In this document: one piece after another, positions 1 to 8,001 of the stretch | Layout of the letters: every line of letters begins with the position of its first letter | How positions within the stretch are numbered: position 1 is the first letter of the stretch | Source of the DNA: Nitrospirales bacterium | Lineage (GTDB): Bacteria; Nitrospirota; Nitrospiria; Nitrospirales; UBA8639 | Direction: 5' to 3' | DNA length: 27,246 nt | Assembly (NCBI GenBank): GCA_029261305.1 | Contig: JAJDBO010000007.1 | Span: 1 to 27,246, forward strand | Position numbers and translations under genes: made by a program | Notes under the pieces: generated by a model | Seen by the model: the letters and a program-made list of their open reading frames with translations, nothing else | The model's database searches: none | Told to the model about the DNA's origin: nothing

Positions 1-162
1 TTTCTTCGCGAGGGACAGAACACCTGTGGCGACTTTTTCCTTACAGCTCTCCAGAGAAATTTTTTCTTCTTTCTGGATTCCATCGGTGACACATCCGAAG
101 AGGAGAGCGAGGGGCAGGATGCCTACTATATACAACCAAAAAACAGAGGGATTTTTCATCAT
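1..162 (-). CDS. Putative lipoprotein, 3' part cut by window edge
   Basis: The reverse strand reads 54 codons from an ATG ATG pair without a stop to the window edge. The N-terminus is a typical lipoprotein signal: a short charged start (MMKNPS), a hydrophobic stretch (VFWLYIVGILPLALL) and a lipobox LFGC with the acylatable cysteine at about residue 28. A GGAGA ribosome site (169-173) sits six bases before the first ATG. After the cysteine the visible mature part is charged (KEEK, CKEK) and has one more cysteine. By family rules the product would be lipidated at the inner-membrane outer face and may move to the outer membrane. The function cannot be named because only the start is visible. It is transcribed away from the polysaccharide genes. 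Confidence 0.72.
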   Translation of the reverse strand, partial: MMKNPSVFWLYIVGILPLALLFGCVTDGIQKEEKISLESCKEKVATGVLSLAKK

Positions 163-299
163 GAACGTTCTCCAGCTGAACTTGTGTCTATAGGCGGAAC
201 GGTTACTCTTCAAATTGCGAATCACATGAGCAGAGGTCAATGGAATACGGCTTGGGAAGGTAGAGAATCGGGCCTTGTTTAGATCATCATCGTGGGCGT

Positions 300-327
300 A
301 TTTTACCTTCCCAATTAGGAAAGTCAA
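300..327 (-). promoter_or_regulatory. Sigma70-type promoter for the lipoprotein gene
   Basis: On the reverse strand a -35 TTGACT (322-327) and a -10 TAAAAT (300-305) are separated by 16 bases. Each differs from consensus at one position. Transcription would start near 293, giving a leader of about 130 bases before the ATG at 162. It is the best promoter match I found in the window. It is not tested, and a 16-base spacer is slightly short. Confidence 0.5.
305..324. promoter_or_regulatory. Operator-like palindrome inside the promoter
   Basis: The 20 bases ACCTTCCCAATTAGGAAAGT are symmetric at 8 of 10 base pairs around a centre between 314 and 315 (core TTCC-N-AATT-N-GGAA). The element fills the spacer and touches both the -10 and -35 of the reverse-strand promoter. 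That is where a dimeric repressor or a MerR-type activator would bind. No regulator gene lies in the window, so the binding protein is unknown. Confidence 0.35.
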
Positions 328-567
328 TTTTGTGCCACTGGCCCTAGTCAACAGCATGAACATTTTTCCATTCATGAGGGCAATGCCTGCGGCGCCAATT
401 TTATCGCATGATGTCATTGGGATTGGTATACTATGAACTGTGATTTTCATTGATCAGCCGATAAGGTATCTCGTCACGTGAACAGATCATACTCGATTTC
501 TAGGTTCATCGTTCAATAAAGATAAAGCACGAAAAATTTCAAAACCCTCTGATCCTCATTTCTCTTG

Positions 568-2538
568 ATGAAACACAACTATTTACAACCTCAGCCAATA
601 CCATGGTTTCGAAGGAGGCAGTTTCTCATCGGTCTCATGATCGTGGGCGCTCTTTTTTTGGTTGCCGGCATTTCTTTTCAACTCTTTTTTCCCAAACAGA
701 AGAAAGTGGCGACGAATCTTCCATCGTCCTCTAGTGTGGCTGATGATGAGCGACAGGAATCCCTCAAGTTCCATGAATCACTTGAATCAATCGAACAATC
801 TCGCCAGGACCCCTCATGGAATTTCATCGTAAAAAAAGGTAATCAGGCCACAGTGGAAACTATTCAGGACACGACAGCGGTGACACGCGTGAACATTACC
901 CAAGTCGGAACTGGGAACAAATGGGATATTCAATTAAATTGGCAACCCTTGGTAGTGCGGGGCAATGAGTGGTATTCCTTGCGGTTTCGGGCTCGTGCTG
1001 ATGATTTACGAAGCATGCGGGTACAGGTGACTCAAATGCAGGCACCCCATGAAAAGATCGGACGACATAAAACCATTCCTCTGATGAGGAAATGGCAGAA
1101 TTATGAACTTGAGTTGTTGTCGACGATTGACGACACCCATGCCAAAGTTCAATTTGCCCTAGGTGCAACCGATGTGCCTGTAGAAATCGCCGACGTAAAA
1201 TTACTCCAACTGTCTTATGGGGCGCCAAAGTGGAGGTTAAATTTAGCAGAAGCCACAGAAGCTGAGTTGGTTGTTCCTCCGATAAACTCTGAAGGCATTC
1301 GAGTGGCAATTTCCCAAACGGACTCAAAAAGAGCACGTCATATTCAACTGATTCAGAAACCTTTAACGATTCAGGCGAATGAGCACTATCGAATGACTTT
1401 TCAGGTGAAAGCAGATGCCCCTCGCCACATCACTGTAGGGATGAGCCAAACAGAATACCCTTGGGAAAGTCTTGGATTAGAACAGGAAATAGCGTTGACC
1501 TCAGAATGGCAAGATGTTGCCTTGGAGTTTGTCGGATCAAAAAGTGCTCGCCAATCTCAACTCTACTTTAATTTGGGGGGCAGCCTAGATGCGGTAGAAA
1601 TTAAAGAGGTCAGTCTTCAACACCTCTTTTCCCGTACTCCCCTCTGGCACTTAGAGGTGAAAGACGGCAGCCATGCCGAATTGGTCAAAAAACCTGAAGA
1701 TCCGGATCACCTGCAGGTAGCGATTTCCTTAGCTAATAGTGCCAGTCCGGAACATATTCAACTGACGCGTTGGCCTTTAGACGTCGAAGCCGAGGGACGC
1801 TACATGGTCCGATTCCAAGCACGTGCCCATGTTCCACGGTCAATGATTTTTGGTATCAGTACTACGTTGGAAGGAAACAGACACAATCTTGGCTTGAACA
1901 CAAGAGTTGAGTTGACTCAACAATGGAAGGATGTTGAGAAAGAATTTGTCGCGACGAAGGCTGATGCCAATGCCCAACTTTATTTCGATCTCGGGGAAAG
2001 AGCCGTGTATGTGGATCTGGCAGCTGTGTCTATTGAACGCCTTGCTCATGGTCCTCGGACCTGGCGACTAATGGAGCAAGTGGGTAATAAAGCCAAACTG
2101 AAGTTTCTTCCTGAAGATCCAGAGGTCGTGCGGGTAATTCCTATGATGGCCAATACAGCGACTTCAGATGATATCCAACTACATCAGGGTCCCATCGTCC
2201 TTCAGGAAAATCATGTGTATACTCTCGGCTTTCGTGCTCGGGCGGATAACTCTCGTTCTATAAATCTTCGACTTCAGAAAATGGAAGGGAACACCATGGT
2301 GTCTCTGGGTATTCAGGGAAAGTTCCCCTTGACCCCAGAATGGCAGAACTTTGAAAAAGATTTTTTTACCACAGATACAATAGATCATGCTCATGTGTTA
2401 GTTGACCTTGGGGGGAGTTCGGAGGCCGTGGAAATAACAGCGGTGAAATTCTATCGAAAATCCGAAATCCTTCTTGGAAAATTTACACCTTCAAAAAATT
2501 CAATTCTCATAGATTCGGTTCTGACCTCAAAGGAATGA
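568..2538 (+). CDS. Membrane-anchored protein with four tandem carbohydrate-binding-like modules
   Basis: The protein is about 656 residues. A short basic N-terminus (FRRRQ) is followed by one hydrophobic segment at about residues 20-42, an inner-membrane anchor or uncleaved signal. A polar linker follows. Then come four copies of a roughly 138-residue module starting near residues 83, 220, 358 and 497. Each opens with a W at a P/S/T-rich joint (SWNF, KWRL, LWHL, TWRL). Each then has an xIQL strand, a Y-x-x-x-F-x-x-x-A block with R near RS/RH, an LT-x-x-W-Q/K segment and a final L-G/D-x-x-x-AVEI strand. This pattern resembles the CBM4/9 and galactose-binding jelly-roll family. I infer glycan binding in the periplasm or at the cell surface. 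No catalytic domain is visible. A TTG lies one codon upstream at 565, and I prefer the ATG at 568. Neither start has a clear ribosome site. It heads a forward run of four polysaccharide genes. Confidence 0.8.
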   Translation: MKHNYLQPQPIPWFRRRQFLIGLMIVGALFLVAGISFQLFFPKQKKVATNLPSSSSVADDERQESLKFHESLESIEQSRQDPSWNFIVKKGNQATVETIQDTTAVTRVNITQVGTGNKWDIQLNWQPLVVRGNEWYSLRFRARADDLRSMRVQVTQMQAPHEKIGRHKTIPLMRKWQNYELELLSTIDDTHAKVQFALGATDVPVEIADVKLLQLSYGAPKWRLNLAEATEAELVVPPINSEGIRVAISQTDSKRARHIQLIQKPLTIQANEHYRMTFQVKADAPRHITVGMSQTEYPWESLGLEQEIALTSEWQDVALEFVGSKSARQSQLYFNLGGSLDAVEIKEVSLQHLFSRTPLWHLEVKDGSHAELVKKPEDPDHLQVAISLANSASPEHIQLTRWPLDVEAEGRYMVRFQARAHVPRSMIFGISTTLEGNRHNLGLNTRVELTQQWKDVEKEFVATKADANAQLYFDLGERAVYVDLAAVSIERLAHGPRTWRLMEQVGNKAKLKFLPEDPEVVRVIPMMANTATSDDIQLHQGPIVLQENHVYTLGFRARADNSRSINLRLQKMEGNTMVSLGIQGKFPLTPEWQNFEKDFFTTDTIDHAHVLVDLGGSSEAVEITAVKFYRKSEILLGKFTPSKNSILIDSVLTSKE

Positions 2539-2642
2539 TTGACGCTGGGTGTGATGCCCAAAGAGTTTTTTGGATGCAAGCGAATTGGGAATAACACTCA
2601 CTGAGTGGTAGGCAGTTCTCTTTAGGCTCGGCGGATATATTG

Positions 2643-3758
2643 ATGATTTCCCTCCACAGACAGCCAGTCTTGATTCATCTCATTGTGGCGGCTCGTCCTA
2701 ATTTCATGAAGGTCGCCCCCTTGTATCATGAGTTGAAAAATCAGGATTGGTGCAAACTTGTTCTCGTCCATACCAATCAACATTATGACGCCAATATGTC
2801 TGAGACGTTTCTTGAGGACCTGGGACTGCCCTCACCAGATATTTCTCTTCAGGTAGGAAGCCATAGTCATGGGAAACAGACGGCCATGGTGCTTACACAA
2901 TACGAAGCGGTGTGCATGGAGACTCTACCCGATTTAGTCATTGTGGTGGGAGACGTGAACTCTACGATGGCTTGCACCTTAGCCGCCAAAAAACTGAATC
3001 TGAACGTGGCTCACCTGGAAGCGGGGATTCGTAGTAGTGACCGAACCATGCCCGAAGAAATCAATCGACTTGTTACGGATGCCTTGGCTGATCTTTTATG
3101 GACCCCAACGGAAGGGGCCATGTCCAATCTAAAACGCGAAGGGATTGGGGGGGATCGAATCGAATTTGTTGGTAACATCATGATCGATTCGTTACTTATG
3201 CAGAAGGACCAGATCGAACGTCAAAATGCTCACGCCCATTTTGGCCTGAGACCTCGACATTATGGTGTGGTCACCCTGCATCGCCCATCAAATGTCGATG
3301 TTGATGAAACCTTGAAAACGATTCTGGCGAATCTTCAAGAGGTGAGTGGAAAAATCCCACTCATTTTCCCTGTCCACCCCAGAACCCATGCGCGATTAAT
3401 GGAAAGCGGTCTATGGCCGAGGATCGAAGGCAGCAAAGGGATTAAGGCGATCGATCCCTGCGGTTATCGAGAATTCATGAGTTTGGTGATGCATGCGCGA
3501 TTTGTTCTCACCGATTCGGGTGGAATTCAAGAAGAAACCACCTATCTTGGGATTCCATGCCTGACGTTACGAGACAATACCGAACGTCCGATCACCATTT
3601 CTGAAGGGACCAATCGTTTGATCGTTCCATCCGAAATCAATTCGGCGGTCAAAAAGGTGATGTCTGGACATTGGCCAATGGGGAAATGTCCAAAACTTTG
3701 GGATGGCCACACGGCCACTCGGGTGGTCCAGAGTATAAGAAAGTATTTCAATATTTAG
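2643..3758 (+). CDS. wecB: UDP-N-acetylglucosamine 2-epimerase (non-hydrolysing)
   Basis: This cytosolic enzyme interconverts UDP-GlcNAc and UDP-ManNAc, the precursor of ManNAc and ManNAcA residues in surface glycans. It is 371 residues, the usual family length. Family motifs are in order: the N-terminal ARPNFMK, GDVNST with the conserved Asp (about 104), HLEAGIRS with Glu (about 126), PEEINR with Glu (about 138), TLHRPSNVD with His at about 213, FPVHPRTH, and the signature DSGGIQEE followed by LRDNTERP. The residues matching the E. coli WecB catalytic set (Asp95, Glu117, Glu131, His213) are all present, so the protein should be active. The start is set at ATG 2643; a TTG directly precedes it at 2640. 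It lies about 100 bases after the module protein. Its presence suggests the glycan contains a ManNAc-type sugar. Confidence 0.93.
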   Translation: MISLHRQPVLIHLIVAARPNFMKVAPLYHELKNQDWCKLVLVHTNQHYDANMSETFLEDLGLPSPDISLQVGSHSHGKQTAMVLTQYEAVCMETLPDLVIVVGDVNSTMACTLAAKKLNLNVAHLEAGIRSSDRTMPEEINRLVTDALADLLWTPTEGAMSNLKREGIGGDRIEFVGNIMIDSLLMQKDQIERQNAHAHFGLRPRHYGVVTLHRPSNVDVDETLKTILANLQEVSGKIPLIFPVHPRTHARLMESGLWPRIEGSKGIKAIDPCGYREFMSLVMHARFVLTDSGGIQEETTYLGIPCLTLRDNTERPITISEGTNRLIVPSEINSAVKKVMSGHWPMGKCPKLWDGHTATRVVQSIRKYFNI

Positions 3759-3973
3759 GGGAGTTAGTTAGAAAGGTTAAACATTTCATCGCATCGTTCG
3801 TTTGGCTTCTAGGGGCTGACTTTATGGTCCACTTGTGATAGAAAACTACCGGTTCAGATTGTGTAGACTTTCTCATGTCATCGAGTCCCTTTTCCGGGCC
3901 AAGAGCGTCTCCTATCTTTTCCTAACATCCTTCAAGCGGAAGGGGAGTCTTGTAAATATATCTCACAAGAAAA

Positions 3974-5017
3974 ATGCATTCCTTCCCCATGGCTACAAAA
4001 GAAGCAACCCCAATCTATGTCGGATGCGCCACCGATAACAATTATGCTCAGCATTGTGCTGTGGCATTATTTTCTTTATGCCAACATCACGCCAATATAC
4101 CCCTTAAACTCTATATCCTCACTTCAGGCTTATTAAAAAGTAATCAGGAAAAAATTCAAGCTACGCTTGCACCGTTTCGGCATGCAGAGCTCTCCTTCCT
4201 AGAAGTCGATGAACGTCGGCTGTGGGAATTAGATAGTGGTTTTCAGGGGCGCCGAGGTAAGGCCAATTATTACCGCCTGTTCTTCCCAGAGCTTCTGAGT
4301 GGAATCACGGACAAACTCCTGTATCTTGATGTCGATCTTGTCGTCATTGATGGCCTCACCCCATTATGGAACACGAATATCGATGACTATTTTTTTGCTG
4401 CCGTCGAAAATCCTTGGCATGATTCCACAAAGAGACATGAAGGCGTGGGGCTTGCTCCCGATGCTTCCTACTTTAATTCAGGCATGATGTTGCTGAATTT
4501 GAGAAAACTGAATGGGATGGATTTAATTCAGCGTTTGGTAGAGACGAAAACTGATCCACGGTTACGTCTTATCCCTGGATCGGATATGGATCCGTTAAAT
4601 TCAATATTCGAAAATGGCTGGTTAAAAGTCGATCCCAAATGGAACATCATTGGAACCCATGTCTTTTTGGCTACATTTTTTTCTGAGTCGGAAATGCCGT
4701 TGGCCGACTATCAATTTACAGATACTCCTCAGGCTATTTCCGCTGGCGTGACCGCTCCCGTGATCGTTCACTTTACAGGTCATCCCAAACCTTGGGAATC
4801 CGCCTGTACGCATCCTTATGCTGGATTGTATTGGAATTTTTTGCGACAAACCCCATGGCAGGATACCCGCCCGGTGAGAGGAAAGAAGAGGGTGTTTCTG
4901 CGTGAACACCTCATCAAAAGCCTCGTGTCTGTTCAACAATTCCTGCCGTTAGGAACCAAGAATTGGTTGGTAGAAAAAGCCTATAGAGTCCCCGAAATTC
5001 CCCAACTTGAATCCTAG
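3974..5017 (+). CDS. Glycosyltransferase family 8
   Basis: The product is a 347-residue retaining glycosyltransferase of the GT8 (LgtC/glycogenin-like) family, which transfers galactose or glucose from UDP-sugars. It opens with the nucleotide-binding strand IYVGCATDNNYAQ. It carries the metal-binding DVD at about residues 119-121 (LYLDVDLVV), preceded by the K-x-x-YYRL block. It also has the FNSGMMLLNL acceptor-site strand, a D-x-DPLN motif and the C-terminal H-x-x-G-x-x-KPW motif (HFTGHPKPW) with the second metal-ligand His. No membrane segment is present. The ATG at 3974 is used; a second in-frame ATG at 3989 is close to where homology would begin. Neither has a strong ribosome site. It follows the epimerase by 215 bases and precedes a GT2 gene by 24, so it probably shares the forward transcript. 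The sugar donor and acceptor cannot be told from sequence. Confidence 0.9.
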   Translation: MHSFPMATKEATPIYVGCATDNNYAQHCAVALFSLCQHHANIPLKLYILTSGLLKSNQEKIQATLAPFRHAELSFLEVDERRLWELDSGFQGRRGKANYYRLFFPELLSGITDKLLYLDVDLVVIDGLTPLWNTNIDDYFFAAVENPWHDSTKRHEGVGLAPDASYFNSGMMLLNLRKLNGMDLIQRLVETKTDPRLRLIPGSDMDPLNSIFENGWLKVDPKWNIIGTHVFLATFFSESEMPLADYQFTDTPQAISAGVTAPVIVHFTGHPKPWESACTHPYAGLYWNFLRQTPWQDTRPVRGKKRVFLREHLIKSLVSVQQFLPLGTKNWLVEKAYRVPEIPQLES

Positions 5018-5041
5018 AAGCGTGAGAATCGAAACAGGAGT

Positions 5042-6034
5042 GTGATCAACCCTGAGAGTTCCTTGGACCTCTCCCCAACCTCGATCTCCGCAAGTTATTT
5101 TTCCCTGCAACGTACCCTGGATCTGATGCCCTTCATCACGGTGATCATCCCATTTTTCAATTCCGAACAGTATATTGAGAAATGTATTCAGAGCCTTCTT
5201 GCTCAAGATTATCCAAAAGATAGTTATGAAATCATCATGATTAACAACAATTCATCAGATGCGTCGTCTGCCATCGTTCGACAGTATCCCCAGATCACAT
5301 TATTGGAAGAACAGAAGCAGGGATCCTATGCCGCTCGGAATCGAGGGATTCGAGAAGCCAAGGGAGACATCATGGCGTTTACGGATTCTGATTGTGTGCC
5401 GGATGTCCATTGGCTTCAGCATATTGCCAACTCCATGCAATCTTTGAATACTGCAATTGTTCTTGGAAGTCGTCAACCAAACGCCAATTCTGTTGGCCTA
5501 TCCTTATTGATGGCCTACGAGAATGTGAAAAAGGAATATGTGTGTCACTCCGAGATCAAAGAGCAGTATTTTGGTCATACGAATAATATGGCCGTTCGTC
5601 GAATATTATTTGACCAGTTGGGACCATTTTCCGATCGGGCCCGAGGGGCGGATACTATCTTTGTTCAGCATGCCGTGACCCAGTGTTCTTCAGACACCGT
5701 TCGGTATTGTGAAGAGATTACTGTGACTCATATGGAAATGAAGAGTCTCGGGACGTATTTTTCAAAAATGTTCATCCATGGGCGAAGTGCAGGGAAGCAT
5801 AAAAAGATTACGCGTATACGGCATCCCAGAATTTTCCAGGTGGTACCCCTTCTTCAAAAAACGGTTCGCCAACATGGAAATCTCTTGGGAAGGTTTGTCT
5901 TTCTTGTTTCCCTCCTCACGGTGTCTCGGGTATGCTGGCAATTAGGAAAATGGAGTGCCGTGATTGCCTGTGAAGGATCTTCGAACAGCCGGTTGTCTGG
6001 GAAAAATGATAGTTCGACCTACCTTCTCCCTTAG
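5042..6034 (+). CDS. Glycosyltransferase family 2
   Basis: This is an inverting GT-A glycosyltransferase. Visible elements are the opening strand ITVIIPFFNSEQYIEKCI, the NNNSSDAS loop (in place of the common DDGSTD), GSYAARNRGI, and the D-x-D equivalent FTDSDCVP about 70 residues later. The GHTNNMAVRR region and an RGADTIF acceptor-side block follow. Near the C-terminus one hydrophobic stretch (RFVFLVSLLTVSRVCWQL) could be a membrane association helix. The span given starts at GTG 5042, but an AGGAG lies only one base before it, too close to serve. The family homology begins at ATG 5126, which may be the real start and would give 302 residues. It is the last gene of the forward run, and only 35 bases separate its stop from the end of the convergent SGNH gene. 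Confidence 0.87.
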   Translation: MINPESSLDLSPTSISASYFSLQRTLDLMPFITVIIPFFNSEQYIEKCIQSLLAQDYPKDSYEIIMINNNSSDASSAIVRQYPQITLLEEQKQGSYAARNRGIREAKGDIMAFTDSDCVPDVHWLQHIANSMQSLNTAIVLGSRQPNANSVGLSLLMAYENVKKEYVCHSEIKEQYFGHTNNMAVRRILFDQLGPFSDRARGADTIFVQHAVTQCSSDTVRYCEEITVTHMEMKSLGTYFSKMFIHGRSAGKHKKITRIRHPRIFQVVPLLQKTVRQHGNLLGRFVFLVSLLTVSRVCWQLGKWSAVIACEGSSNSRLSGKNDSSTYLLP

Positions 6035-6069
6035 TCATTCTTTCCAATTCCACAGAGTGACAAAGATAC

Positions 6070-7245
6070 TCAGCGACCGAGGTCGTGTTCTTCGTAGGGC
6101 GTAAGTTTCACTATCAGCCAATTTTCCAAGAATTCACTCACCACCTGATGCCCAGCCTTCGTGAAATGATCTCGATACACCTGTATCCCGTCCTGATGTT
6201 TGGCCAAGAGGTTCTTCGAAGGATCTAGTAAAGGAATGTTCAATTCCTGACAGGCATTCACTAACCATCCTTTAAAGGTATTCTGCATTTGAGAGTCTTG
6301 AGACAGATACTTGGGTCCTTTAGGAACATAAAGGACCACAAATTGTTTTTTAGCTTCACGAATTTCGTTGGCCCATGCTTGTAACACGCGATACGCGATG
6401 TCTTGGGCGTGCACTCGAATATTTTCTGGCCATGTCACCGCGAGGTCATTGGAGTTCGGAATTTTATTGTGAGGGGATATGTTCAAATCCGGTCCTGTTT
6501 TTTCAGGAGAAGAGGGAATCTTCATTTGTTTGAGCAACGTCATACGCTGATTGATAATCTTGGCTAACATAGATTGGGTTTCAATAATTTGGCTCAGGTC
6601 ATTGAAAAATGAGGATGTTGGCTTCACTGGTTTTTGATATGTTCTGACAATCGAAAATCCTGGTTCTGTGGTCGTTTTCTTGGCATAGGGGATGTTTTCT
6701 TTCTTTTTAATCCAGGAAATACTGTCCCCAATATCATTTTCAACAAACACATACACGATCAGATCAAGATCATAATGATAGGTCCATTTTTGAGAATTGA
6801 GATAAGATTGCACCGTGCCAAACCCAGATCGGCCAAACCCAAAATATTCCATAGGTCTATCAGATATGAGGAGTGGTAAGTTTCTGAAAAAATGTTGCTC
6901 GGATGGTACACTGAGACCTTCGACATAAGAATCCCCAAAGAAGCCAATTCGAAAAGCAAATGGTTTCTTTTTTTTATCATGATCTAGATCGATCCAACCC
7001 TCCCGATTGGAAGTATGGTTCACCAACCCATTTTTCTTGTTATAAATAATCTTTGAATTGGGCTTGAATCGATATCCCATATCAAGATCGTATAGGTACC
7101 CTGAGGAAAAAATTCCGGTCGGGGGAAATAATCTAAACCCAAATTCGGCCATTCCTAGGAGCATGCAAATTGAAGCCAACGAGACGCATCCACCAAAGGC
7201 CAGGGATTTCATTCCACGGGAGACCGTCTGTTTTGTATCTGCCAT
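6070..7245 (-). CDS. Membrane-anchored SGNH-hydrolase-like protein
   Basis: The protein is 391 residues. A hydrophobic helix at about 13-35 anchors it, with the bulk probably periplasmic. The SGNH/GDSL blocks are recognisable. Block I is GFFGDSYVEG with the nucleophile Ser at about 106. A Gly block (FGFGRSGFGTVQSYL) follows, then the Asn block VFVENDIGD. Near the C-terminus is D-x-F-x-x-x-G-H (DHFTKAGH, Asp about 359 and His about 366), completing the Ser-Asp-His triad. The family includes O-acetyl esterases and the AlgJ/AlgX-type acetylation proteins of exopolysaccharide systems, so I infer removal or addition of acyl groups on the glycan. A polar region between about 200 and 290 interrupts the fold. 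It is the last gene of the reverse tailoring group, 174 bases after the sulfotransferase. No clear ribosome site precedes the ATG. Confidence 0.8.
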   Translation of the reverse strand: MADTKQTVSRGMKSLAFGGCVSLASICMLLGMAEFGFRLFPPTGIFSSGYLYDLDMGYRFKPNSKIIYNKKNGLVNHTSNREGWIDLDHDKKKKPFAFRIGFFGDSYVEGLSVPSEQHFFRNLPLLISDRPMEYFGFGRSGFGTVQSYLNSQKWTYHYDLDLIVYVFVENDIGDSISWIKKKENIPYAKKTTTEPGFSIVRTYQKPVKPTSSFFNDLSQIIETQSMLAKIINQRMTLLKQMKIPSSPEKTGPDLNISPHNKIPNSNDLAVTWPENIRVHAQDIAYRVLQAWANEIREAKKQFVVLYVPKGPKYLSQDSQMQNTFKGWLVNACQELNIPLLDPSKNLLAKHQDGIQVYRDHFTKAGHQVVSEFLENWLIVKLTPYEEHDLGR

Positions 7246-7419
7246 TATAAGTTGGAGGTCAGGGATTGCCTTTGATCGAGTTTGTTTTGAATGGGCACAG
7301 GGAAGTATTAGACCCCGAGTATTGATCTCTAGAAATTGACGAGTGAAGACTCCGCGAAAGACTGGCTAATCTTTGGCAGAGCTTTTAACAAGTGAACGAA
7401 TCCCTTGTGAAATATTTAA

Positions 7420-7971
7420 TCAGCTTTGAAGTTTATCTTCCATGCGATTCGCATGCGGGAAAGAAATTGTTGGAATGGGTTTTTCCAAGAATGAGCAAAG
7501 TTCAGGCCAACCATGGCCATGAAATAGATCAAGAAACAGGACGTCCTTTTCACGGCCATGAAAATATTGAGGGACCTCTGCATGGTGCTTGAGATAGATC
7601 TTCCGCTGGTCTTCCTCGTTATACACCCTCAATGAGGGAACATCCTTTTCCCCCTGCCGTATTCGAACTAAGCGATGTTCGATGGCCAATTTGCGAGAGA
7701 CCAGCCAAGAAGGTAAATCTCGTACTGTCCAAATGAACTGAGAATCGGGATACTCCTCATCCAATTCCTGATACAAAGTCCAAATAGGATAATCCACAAA
7801 AGCATTGTAAGTCTCTAGAAGATCGGAGAGTAGTGGACGGCACAAATCTTTGTCTAATTTGACAGCGGCGGATATTTTTTTCGCATCGTGCAAGCAATTG
7901 TATCCAAGGTGGTTAAGGGCATTCTTCAGCGAGGTTGTTCCAGTTCTTCCCAGACCAATGCCAAAAATCAT
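7420..7971 (-). CDS. Sulfotransferase family protein (P-loop, Sulfotransfer_4-like)
   Basis: This is a compact 183-residue protein. It starts with the 5'-phosphosulfate-binding P-loop GIGLGRTGTTSLKNAL at residues 4-19, followed by LGYNCLHD. The middle has DYPIWTLYQELDEEYP and FIWTVRDLPSWLVS, the R and S of which fit the 3'-phosphate-binding site. The end has GWPELCSFL and FPHAN, typical of the short P-loop sulfotransferases grouped as Sulfotransfer_4. By family it would move sulfate from PAPS to a hydroxyl or amine. In this locus a sugar acceptor is likely but unproven. The start is well supported: TGAGGT at 7976-7981 lies four bases before the ATG. It sits 30 bases after the ATP-grasp/phosphatase gene, consistent with one operon. 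No PAPS synthesis genes are visible here. Confidence 0.82.
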   Translation of the reverse strand: MIFGIGLGRTGTTSLKNALNHLGYNCLHDAKKISAAVKLDKDLCRPLLSDLLETYNAFVDYPIWTLYQELDEEYPDSQFIWTVRDLPSWLVSRKLAIEHRLVRIRQGEKDVPSLRVYNEEDQRKIYLKHHAEVPQYFHGREKDVLFLDLFHGHGWPELCSFLEKPIPTISFPHANRMEDKLQS

Positions 7972-8001
7972 GCGTACCTCACAAACCTGCTCATGAACTT
8001 T

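Larger units (their letters stand above)
163..567. other. Divergent intergenic region, 405 bases
   Basis: This gap separates the reverse-strand lipoprotein gene from the forward four-module protein. It holds the reverse promoter and palindrome described separately. For the forward gene I see only an isolated -10-like TATACT at 427-432 without a matching -35. No convincing small ORF, RNA gene or terminator was found. Confidence 0.5.

Noticed and set aside
323..337. Sigma54-like TGGCAC near the lipoprotein promoter
   Set aside because: The TTG of the -12 element is out of place by one base; the overlapping sigma70 pattern fits better.
896..1336. Reverse open frame of 146 codons inside the four-module gene
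   Set aside because: It is antisense to a clear repeat-containing protein and shows no motif or ribosome site.
2551..2578. Possible terminator after the four-module gene
   Set aside because: TGGG/CCCA gives only a four-base stem before a T-run, too weak to call, and the next gene is in the same direction.
3835..4038. Open frame of 67 codons before the GT8 gene
   Set aside because: It overlaps the GT8 start in another frame, begins with GTG without a ribosome site, and the peptide has no recognisable motif.
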